A stretch of DNA of 12,557 nt from Methanobacteriota archaeon (lineage in GTDB: Archaea > Halobacteriota > Halobacteria > Halobacteriales > Halalkalicoccaceae), in NCBI GenBank assembly GCA_022561895.1, contig JADFQH010000053.1, positions 1-12,557 of the forward strand. The letters are read 5' to 3'. How positions within the stretch are numbered: the first letter of the stretch is position 1; each line of letters starts with the position of its first letter. Position numbers and translations under genes: made by a program. Below the pieces are notes generated by a model. It searched no databases and was not told the origin of the DNA. It saw only the letters and a program-made list of their open reading frames with translations. Shown here one piece after another: positions 6,029-11,692 of the stretch.

Positions 6029-6476
6029 CGGCGACCACTCACACGAGGAGTATATCCCCGATCCGGAGGACGCCGAACACCCGTCCACACTGCGTATCAC
6101 GTCGCTGCCGGAAGAGGAATCAGAAAAAGCGTCCTTGGACCGTATCGAACGCTGGGAGCGGGGCGAGGAGCTGCCGCGTGTCCTCAATTTCCAGGATCCC
6201 GCCCGCCTTCGCGAACTCCTGACCCACCGTCGGATGGAGCTACTCGAAGCCGTACTGGAAAAGCCACCGGAGAGCATGCGCGATCTCGCCGACCGACTGG
6301 ACCGGGACATCCACGACGTTCACAGCGACTTGCACCTGTTGGCCGAGTATCGGATCATCCACTTTCGAGAGAACGGACGCGCAAAGCAGCCGTACGTTCC
6401 ATACGAGCGGGTCCGGATCGAAGTCGAGTTCGGAAAGCCATCGGAAAGAAGCTCGGAATCCACTGCTCGGGCCTAA
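6009..6476 (+). CDS. winged-helix antitoxin/regulator paired with TumE (HVO_A0114-like)
   Basis: The 155-residue acidic protein has a disordered N-terminus (HSHEEYIPDPEDAEHPSTLR), a linker IERWERGEELPRVLNF at about 46-61, and a winged helix-turn-helix from about 67 to 142. In the latter, MRDLADRLDRD and IHDVHSDLHLLAEYRII give the two HTH helices and RAKQPYVPYERVRIEVEF gives the wing. This matches the haloarchaeal putative DNA-binding family that regularly follows TumE-like genes and should neutralise the toxin and repress the operon. The start at ATG 6009 lies inside the toxin gene, overlapping it by 20 nt in another frame, so expression is probably coupled. The gene is intact while the toxin is broken. 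Loss of ribosome traffic through the toxin frame after codon 24 could reduce its translation. Confidence 0.85.
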   Translation: MSNEPTDGDHSHEEYIPDPEDAEHPSTLRITSLPEEESEKASLDRIERWERGEELPRVLNFQDPARLRELLTHRRMELLEAVLEKPPESMRDLADRLDRDIHDVHSDLHLLAEYRIIHFRENGRAKQPYVPYERVRIEVEFGKPSERSSESTARA

Positions 6477-6485
6477 CAGTTTGTC

Positions 6486-6595
6486 ATACTGTCGGCTGTA
6501 CGTGCCGAAACACCACCAGCAACGAGGAGCCAAAACGCCGGCGGTATCAGCCGGGTCATCACAAACCATCTCAAAAGAGTTACAGCCGACAGTAT
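6486..6595. mobile_element. 110-bp MITE-like element with perfect 15-bp terminal inverted repeats
   Basis: ATACTGTCGGCTGTA (6486-6500) and TACAGCCGACAGTAT (6581-6595) are exact inverted complements around 80 bp with no gene. The dinucleotide TA (or AT) flanks each end inside the repeat, compatible with a 2-bp target duplication of the IS630/mariner kind, though a palindromic dinucleotide proves little. The interior has a small repeat, CCGGCGG and CAGCCGG, but no recognisable content. The right arm shares its last base with the stop codon of the MFS gene. A related end sequence (ATACTGCCGG) occurs at 9037, supporting a dispersed element family. A long-stem convergent-gene terminator is the main alternative. 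Confidence 0.5.
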
Positions 6596-7824
6596 CAGGA
6601 GCGATCGCCGATGGCGAGCCATACCGCCAGCCCGCCGCTTATGCTGACGAAACCCGCGAGCAGGACGAACAGTGCCGCCATCGAGCCGTAGGTGAGCACC
6701 CCGCCGGCGGCGGTCGCGCCGAGCGCGCCGAACCCGAAGATCGCCAGATACGAATAACCAAAGGTGAGTCCGCGAACGTCCGGGTCCGAGTAGCTCGCGA
6801 CGAGCGCCTGTCCCAAGGGCTGGATCGCAAACAGGGCGAGGGCGAGGGCACTCCCCACCAACGCGAACGCACCCAACCCGACGCCGATCGCCGGAACGAA
6901 CAGGAGGGTGGTCGCCGCGAGCGTCAGCAGGACGCCCGCGAGCGCGACTTCCGGACGAACGCGGTCGGCCAGCCGGCCCCCGGCGTACTGGCCGAGAACG
7001 CCAACGAGCAACAGCCCCACGTACACGTAGCGGGCGGGGTCGAACTCGTCGCTCGCGGGACCCTCGATACCGAGTTCGACTCCCGCCAGCGGTGGGGCAA
7101 GCAGCTCCCCCAGCACCTCGGGAAGGAACGTCAGCAGCCCCCGATAGTAGAGTCCGTCGAACGTGACGATCAGCAGGACGACCGCGAAGCCGACGGTGAA
7201 CAGCGCTCGTGTATCGTCGAGAAATGCGGCGAGCGAGAGCCCGCCGTTGGTCCTCCCGGTCGAAACAGCGGCCCGTTCGTCGAACGAGACGGCGAGGCCG
7301 GCGGCGATCCCGACGAGCGCGGGGGCAACGAGCAGAAGCGCGACGGCTCGCCAGTCAAAGACGAGCAAGAGCAGGGCGGTCAGGAGCGGGCCGAGCGCGA
7401 TCCCGACGTTGCCGGCCGCGCCGTGGTAGCCAAACCCCTTCCCCTGCTCGCGGACGCCGTTGCTGATCAGCGCGAGACCCGCGGGATGATAGACGCTCGC
7501 GGCGATCCCCCACAGACAGAGCGCGATCGCGAGCGCGGGGATCGAGGGCGCGAGGCCCAACAGGACGAACGACGCGCCCATCCCAGCGAGACTGGCGATG
7601 ATCAGCGTTCGCGAGCCAAAGCGGTCGGTTAACAGTCCGCCGGGCAGTGCGCCGAGACCGAACAGGCCGTAGCCCAGCGAAACGACCGCGCCGAGAACCG
7701 CTGCCGTGGTAGAAAATTCGACGAGCCACACGGTCAGGAGAATGGGGATCGCGAGTTCGTAGGTGTGGACCGTCGCGTGGGCGATCATCACGAAGCCGAC
7801 GATCGAGCGGTCGTTCCCGTTCAC
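6595..7824 (-). CDS. MFS transporter (Fsr-like)
   Basis: The 409-residue protein has about 12 hydrophobic segments in two halves, separated near residues 180-205 by a hydrophilic loop (SFDERAAVSTGRTNGG). Motif A of the major facilitator superfamily is at 62-72, GGLLTDRFGSR, and is echoed in the second half as GGRLADRVRPE. The motif ASVYHPAGLALIS at about 109-121 recalls the YHP/FHP signature of fosmidomycin-resistance-like (Fsr) exporters, so drug or small-metabolite efflux is the best guess. An acidic extracytoplasmic insertion (GIEGPASDEFDPARY) is typical of halophile adaptation. The start is GTG 7824, chosen because a TATA box lies 21-27 bp upstream at leaderless spacing. The stop codon abuts the 15-bp inverted repeat. 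Confidence 0.9.
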   Translation of the reverse strand: MNGNDRSIVGFVMIAHATVHTYELAIPILLTVWLVEFSTTAAVLGAVVSLGYGLFGLGALPGGLLTDRFGSRTLIIASLAGMGASFVLLGLAPSIPALAIALCLWGIAASVYHPAGLALISNGVREQGKGFGYHGAAGNVGIALGPLLTALLLLVFDWRAVALLLVAPALVGIAAGLAVSFDERAAVSTGRTNGGLSLAAFLDDTRALFTVGFAVVLLIVTFDGLYYRGLLTFLPEVLGELLAPPLAGVELGIEGPASDEFDPARYVYVGLLLVGVLGQYAGGRLADRVRPEVALAGVLLTLAATTLLFVPAIGVGLGAFALVGSALALALFAIQPLGQALVASYSDPDVRGLTFGYSYLAIFGFGALGATAAGGVLTYGSMAALFVLLAGFVSISGGLAVWLAIGDRS

Positions 7825-7844
7825 GGCCGCAGGACACAGCGAGG

Positions 7845-7851
7845 GATAAAG
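7845..7851 (-). promoter_or_regulatory. TATA box of the MFS gene (leaderless)
   Basis: The minus strand reads CCTTTATCCC in the 40-bp gap after the orc stop, centred about 24 bp before GTG 7824. It supports that start and transcription independent of the replication gene. Confidence 0.55.
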
Positions 7852-7864
7852 GTTCGTTCGGCTT

Positions 7865-8983
7865 CTACTCCAGTCGGTCCGTGATCGCCTCGTGACTGTA
7901 CGCGAGCGAAAGCTGGCGCGAACGCCCGCGTCCCTCCATCTCGGCGTATGAGGTCTCGACGATCCCTAACTGTTCGAGCTTGTTGATGATCTCCGAATAC
8001 CGGGTGTAGCCGAGATCCGTTTCTTCACTGAACGCCTCGTAAACCTCGCCCGCCTGCTCGCCGTCGTGAGTGAGAAGCACGCCCACGAGCGCTCTCTCGC
8101 TGTCGGTGAGGCCGCGCAGGCTCCGGGAGAGGTGGACGTACTTCGACTGCTCGTAGGCCTCCTCGACATCCTCCGTCGTAACTGTGCGACTGGCGCGCAT
8201 CTCCGCGTTCAGCCCCGCTCGGCGGAGCAGGTCGATCCCGACCCGGAGGTCGCCGCTGTCGCCGGTGAATTCGGCGACGCGATCGAGAACGGTGGGAGAG
8301 ACGACGCCGTCGTGAAAGCCCCGATTGATTCGCTCCGTAAGGATGTCCGCGATCTCGCCGGTGTCGTAGACCGGGAAATACACCTCCTCGGGGCGAAAGA
8401 CGCTCTGGACGCGCGTATCCAGCTCCTCGATGGTGTCGAGGGCGAGATCCGAGGAGATGACGATCACGCCGATCCGCGCGCCGGCGTGGGCTTCGTGGGC
8501 ACGAAGTAATGAATAGAGCGTGTCACTGGCCTCGTTCTCGTAGAAGAGATAGTTCACGTCGTCCAAGGCGACGACGAGCACCTCGTCGGCCTCGACTAAC
8601 CTGTCTGCGACCTGTCCGAACAGCTTCTTGAACGACACACCACTAGAGGGTGGTTCGTACTCGAAGATGCCCTCGAAGAGGCGGGAAAAGACCGCATACC
8701 GCGTCGAGTCCACCTGACAGTTCACTCGAACGGTGCGAACGCCCGACCGGCCCGAAAGTTCGCCGAAGAGCTTCTGGACCGCTGTCGTCTTGCCCGTGCC
8801 GGGCGGGCCCTGAACGAGGGCGTTCAGCGGGCGCGAACCCCGCACGGCGGGTCGAAGGGCGTACTGGAGGCTCTTTAGCTGTGTCTCGCGGTGTTTGAAC
8901 GTCTCCGGGAGGTAGTCGATCTCGAAGACGCGCTCGTCGCGAAAGACCGACTCGTCCCACGAGAGCATGTCGTCCTCGCCCAT
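7865..8983 (-). CDS. Orc1/Cdc6-type replication initiator paralogue
   Basis: The 372-residue AAA+ protein (from ATG 8983, MGEDDMLSWDESVFRDERVF) belongs to the archaeal Orc1/Cdc6 family that binds origins and loads the MCM helicase. Features are Walker A GPPGTGKTT at 59-67, Walker B VVALDDVNYLF at 137-147, an Arg-finger region DTRVQSVF at 189-196, sensor-2 GDLRVGIDLLRRA at 244-256, and a C-terminal winged helix from about 290 with TRYSEIINKLEQLGIVE. Walker B has Asp142 where Glu is usual, and sensor 1 reads VISSD where VISND is usual, so this is a diverged paralogue with possibly altered ATPase cycling. GTG 8995 would add four residues. A TTAAG TATA element lies at leaderless distance from 8983. 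I saw no origin-recognition boxes in the adjacent 230-bp spacer. Confidence 0.92.
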   Translation of the reverse strand: MGEDDMLSWDESVFRDERVFEIDYLPETFKHRETQLKSLQYALRPAVRGSRPLNALVQGPPGTGKTTAVQKLFGELSGRSGVRTVRVNCQVDSTRYAVFSRLFEGIFEYEPPSSGVSFKKLFGQVADRLVEADEVLVVALDDVNYLFYENEASDTLYSLLRAHEAHAGARIGVIVISSDLALDTIEELDTRVQSVFRPEEVYFPVYDTGEIADILTERINRGFHDGVVSPTVLDRVAEFTGDSGDLRVGIDLLRRAGLNAEMRASRTVTTEDVEEAYEQSKYVHLSRSLRGLTDSERALVGVLLTHDGEQAGEVYEAFSEETDLGYTRYSEIINKLEQLGIVETSYAEMEGRGRSRQLSLAYSHEAITDRLE

Positions 8984-9007
8984 CACTTTCACCACGCTCG
9001 GGCAGCG

Positions 9008-9014
9008 GCTTAAC
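9008..9014 (-). promoter_or_regulatory. TATA element of the orc1/cdc6 gene
   Basis: The minus strand reads GGGTTAAGCC, centred about 28 bp before ATG 8983, consistent with a leaderless transcript and with the ATG rather than GTG 8995 as start. Confidence 0.45.
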
Positions 9015-9036
9015 CCTTCGGGCGAGAGAGGGGGTT

Positions 9037-9117
9037 ATACTGCCGGTCGTAAGTCGATGTACACCGACTACCGACCTCTCTGGCGGCAGGTGGACAAATA
9101 GTTACGACCGATGGTGT
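9037..9117. repeat. 81-bp imperfect inverted-repeat element related to the one at 6486
   Basis: CGGTCGTAA (9044-9052) and TTACGACCG (9102-9110) are exact inverted complements. Extending outwards, ATACTGC on the left aligns with ATGGTGT on the right with transition differences only. The left end ATACTGCCGG is nearly the same as ATACTGTCGG at 6486. A near-palindrome GTCGATGTACACCGAC (9053-9068) lies inside. The element sits in the 249-bp spacer between the divergent orc1/cdc6 and membrane-protein genes and looks like a decayed relative of the 110-bp element. No coding content. Confidence 0.4.
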
Positions 9118-9198
9118 AGTCGCATAGAGCGAGTGCTGGCGACGCGTAGTATAGCGGGACACGCTGAAAGTTCGCTGACGGTTCGAACAGCAAGCGAA

Positions 9199-9225
9199 AC
9201 TCTTAGTCCCCTCATACTGGTATGA
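9199..9225 (+). promoter_or_regulatory. promoter and palindrome before the four-TM protein
   Basis: AACTCTTAG (9198-9206) is a weak TATA element about 30 bp before ATG 9233. TCATACTGGTATGA (9212-9225) is a perfect 6-bp inverted repeat with a 2-bp centre, lying between TATA and start, where a repressor could act. The remaining spacer (9118-9198) shows nothing I can name. Confidence 0.4.
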
Positions 9226-9232
9226 TTTGGCG

Positions 9233-10276
9233 ATGAGTAAGCCGGAGAGCATCTCGCCGCCAGCGGACACGATGCGCGAGCGTGCGGGGAACAGTCGGGC
9301 GAAGATGTTGTTTCTGGTCAGTGCGAATCGGTGGTATATCGCCGGAATCCTCGCCGCCATCCCCTTCGTCGTCGTCGTGGCCGCCGGGGCGTTCCTCTTT
9401 GACTCTCCACAGGACACGCTGACGACCGACACCGTCAGACCACTGTTTCAGACCATCTTCCTCGCGATCGTCACCAGCGTCGTGCTCGCACTCACCATCG
9501 GACAGCTGATCCTCGCGGAGGAGATGGGCGCACTCGGTGAGCAGCGCGAGCGAATGGAAGACGAGATCGCCTTTCGAAAGGACGTCGAGGAGTCGAGCGA
9601 CATCGGCGTCAGCCCCTCGACACCCGCCGCGTTCCTTCAGACGCTGATCGCCGGGGTCAACCACGACGCCTCGGATCTCGGTGAAATCATCGACGACGAA
9701 TCCAACAGGGAAGCAGCTACGCAGATCACGGAGTTCGTGACCGTCGTGACCGAACACGGCGAGAAGATAACCGATGACCTCGCAAACGCGCAGTTCGGTT
9801 CGTTCAACGTCATCTCCGCCGTGCTGGATTACAACTACTCGTGGAAGATCTACGCGGTGAGACGCCTGCGCCACGAACACGAAGCCGATCTCGAAGACGA
9901 TGACCACGAAGCGTTCGAGGAACTGATCGACGTACTGACGCTCTTCGGGCCGGCGCTCGAACATTTCAAGTCGCTATACTTTCAGTGGGAGCTCGTCAAC
10001 CTCACGCGGGCGATTCTCTACACCGCGATCCCCGCGCTGGTGGTGTCGATCGCGACGGTGCTCTATCTCTCCCCGAACGTCCTTCCGGGTGCGGCGCTCG
10101 GCGTGGACAGTATGGTGTGGCTCGTCAGCGCCAGTGCGACGTTCGCGCTCGTTCCGTTTTTCGTGCTCGCATCCTACGTGGTGCGGATCGCGACGATCTC
10201 GAAGCGAACCGGCTCGCTCGGGCCGTTCATCCTCCGGGACTCCGAGCGAACGACCGCGATCGACTGGGCCGAGTGA
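9233..10276 (+). CDS. four-TM haloarchaeal membrane protein of unknown function
   Basis: I do not recognise a named family. The 347-residue protein has a short N-terminal segment, TM1 at about 35-56, TM2 at about 70-94, an acidic soluble middle of about 165 residues (95-260), then TM3 near 261-280 and TM4 near 292-318, and a short C-terminal tail. The middle contains likely helices (EEMGALGEQRERMEDEIAFR and HEHEADLEDDDHEAFEELID) and a conserved-looking aromatic patch VLDYNYSWKIYAVRRLRHEH. With two TM hairpins around a helical domain, a scaffold, sensor or mechanosensitive role is conceivable, but nothing in the sequence proves it. The start at ATG 9233 fits the TATA spacing; TTG 9227 is less likely. 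The DUF389 gene follows 79 bp later with its own promoter. Confidence 0.8.
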   Translation: MSKPESISPPADTMRERAGNSRAKMLFLVSANRWYIAGILAAIPFVVVVAAGAFLFDSPQDTLTTDTVRPLFQTIFLAIVTSVVLALTIGQLILAEEMGALGEQRERMEDEIAFRKDVEESSDIGVSPSTPAAFLQTLIAGVNHDASDLGEIIDDESNREAATQITEFVTVVTEHGEKITDDLANAQFGSFNVISAVLDYNYSWKIYAVRRLRHEHEADLEDDDHEAFEELIDVLTLFGPALEHFKSLYFQWELVNLTRAILYTAIPALVVSIATVLYLSPNVLPGAALGVDSMVWLVSASATFALVPFFVLASYVVRIATISKRTGSLGPFILRDSERTTAIDWAE

Positions 10277-10325
10277 CCGATGGCGCTCCGGGGCGGGTAT
10301 CGGCCGTTCCATCGCCGGGGACAGC

Positions 10326-10332
10326 CTTTTTC
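10326..10332 (+). promoter_or_regulatory. TATA element of the DUF389 gene
   Basis: CCTTTTTCGA is centred about 27 bp before GTG 10356, giving leaderless spacing and supporting that GTG over the far-upstream openings of the same frame. Confidence 0.5.
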
Positions 10333-10355
10333 GACCGTCCGCTGTAGGGCCCGTC

Positions 10356-11612
10356 GTGCGCCTGATCCGAATCCTCGTCGCCGAGGACGACCGCGCGTCG
10401 ATCACCGCTGTCCTCGATCGGAAGGATGTCGATTACGTTATCGGCGGCGAGAGCCCCGACGGCGAGAGCGTTCTCATCGAGTTTCCCCTCCCGACCGACG
10501 CCGTCGGCGATGTGCTGGACGAACTCGACGAGGCGGGCTACGAGGAGACCTACACCGTGATCGGACAGGTCGAGAGCGCCCACACGCCGAACACCGAGAC
10601 GCTGATGGACCGCTATGCGGACGACTTCGATCCGCTGACTCCCCGCGAACTCCGATCGAAGGCCCGCGACATGAGCAACGACACCACGTCGTTTCTCGCG
10701 CTCATGGTGCTTTCGGCGTGGATCGCCACCGCCGGCCTGCTCAGCGACTCGCCGGCGATCGTCGTCGGTTCGATGGTGATCGCACCCATCGTCGGGCCCG
10801 CACTCACCGCGAGCGTCGGGGCGGTGCTTGGCGACCGCGAGATGCTCGCGGCGAGCATTCGCTTACAGGCGCTCGGACTCGTGAGCGCGATCGTCGGGGC
10901 AGCGCTACTAGGGGGGTTCGTCCGCTGGGGGCTGTTCGCCCAGCCGAATCTCGCTCTGGGGTCGATCGAACTCATCGGGGTCAGAGTATCGCCGACCCTT
11001 CTCACGCTGATCGCCGGCACCGCCGCCGGCGCGGCCGCGGCCTTCGGACTCACCACCAAAGGCCCGATGTCGCTGATCGGCGTGATGATCGCCGCTGCGC
11101 TCATCCCGACCGCGGCGGCGACCGGGATCGCGGTCGCGTGGCGGGACCCGGTGATCGCGGCAGGGACGCTCGTGCTGCTCGTCATTACCCTCGTGGCGAT
11201 CAACCTCGCGGGCGCAGCCGTCCTGTTCGCGATGGGATACCGCCCCGAGCGCTCGCTGATGGGAGGGTCCTGGCGTTCTGCGAGGGTCGTCCTCGCGATC
11301 GTGCTGCTCGTCTCGGTGCTGGCGCTGGCGGGCGTCGCGACCGCCAGCCAGGTGGGCCACGAGCGGGTGGTGAATCAGGTCGTCCACGCGGAGCTCTCGG
11401 AGCACGAGGACGTGGAGGCGATCGCCGTCCGGATCGAGTACGGCGACCTTTCGCCCTTTACGGGCCCCGAGACGGTGACGGTGGTCGCGAGCGACGAGGG
11501 CGAGGGCGACCCGCCCGAGGACGTCGCCGCGAACGTCGAAGACCGACTCGACGGGGAAACGGACCGGGAGGTCGACGTTCGGGTGCGCTTCCAGGAGTAC
11601 CAGACTGCGTAG
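10356..11612 (+). CDS. DUF389 (TIGR00341-type) membrane protein
   Basis: The 418-residue protein starts with a cytoplasmic alpha/beta domain of about 75 residues (VRLIRILVAEDDRASITAVL, with the family's D-DYV strand). A linker of acidic helices follows (LMDRYADDFDPLTPRELRSK), then a membrane core from about 112 to 355. The core shows the DUF389 signature SPAIVVGSMVIAPIVGPAL at 132-150 and a second related segment GPMSLIGVMIAAALIPTAAA, which suggests internal duplication. An acidic extracytoplasmic C-terminal domain of about 80 residues ends the protein. DUF389 proteins are widespread and functionally uncharacterised; some are annotated as hydrophobic-domain proteins. The frame is open upstream to 10089, but family alignment and the TATA spacing favour GTG 10356. 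Transport has been suggested for the family by topology only. Confidence 0.88.
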   Translation: MRLIRILVAEDDRASITAVLDRKDVDYVIGGESPDGESVLIEFPLPTDAVGDVLDELDEAGYEETYTVIGQVESAHTPNTETLMDRYADDFDPLTPRELRSKARDMSNDTTSFLALMVLSAWIATAGLLSDSPAIVVGSMVIAPIVGPALTASVGAVLGDREMLAASIRLQALGLVSAIVGAALLGGFVRWGLFAQPNLALGSIELIGVRVSPTLLTLIAGTAAGAAAAFGLTTKGPMSLIGVMIAAALIPTAAATGIAVAWRDPVIAAGTLVLLVITLVAINLAGAAVLFAMGYRPERSLMGGSWRSARVVLAIVLLVSVLALAGVATASQVGHERVVNQVVHAELSEHEDVEAIAVRIEYGDLSPFTGPETVTVVASDEGEGDPPEDVAANVEDRLDGETDREVDVRVRFQEYQTA

Positions 11613-11647
11613 GGTAACCCGGTCGTATCACTGATTCCCACAAAACA

Positions 11648-11656
11648 ATTTTTGAC
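11648..11656 (+). promoter_or_regulatory. TATA element and Shine-Dalgarno before the coiled-coil membrane protein
   Basis: AATTTTTGA lies about 40 bp before ATG 11693, predicting a leader of about 12-15 nt. GGAAGGAT (11678-11686) within it can serve as a ribosome-binding site. Confidence 0.4.
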
Positions 11657-11692
11657 CTTTCGGACAGAACAGGACCTCGGAAGGATCAATCT

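Noticed and set aside
6486..6595. The 15-bp inverted repeat as a simple hairpin terminator
   Set aside because: The arms are 80 bp apart and not followed by a T-run on either strand, so an intrinsic-type terminator is unlikely, although an RNA role is not excluded.
6481..7632. Long plus-strand open frame of 383 codons across the MFS region
   Set aside because: It is antisense to a complete MFS transporter with clear motif A and leaderless promoter. Its Arg/Glu/Gln-rich translation has no domain character and it starts inside the inverted-repeat element.
8984..9232. A replication origin beside orc1/cdc6
   Set aside because: The spacer lacks repeated origin-recognition boxes and an extended AT-rich unwinding region; only an imperfect inverted repeat and promoters were seen.
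10280..11617. Plus-strand 445-codon open frame over the DUF389 gene
   Set aside because: The translation is an Arg-rich shadow in a shifted frame, typical of GC-rich haloarchaeal DNA. The DUF389 frame has family signatures and a promoter.
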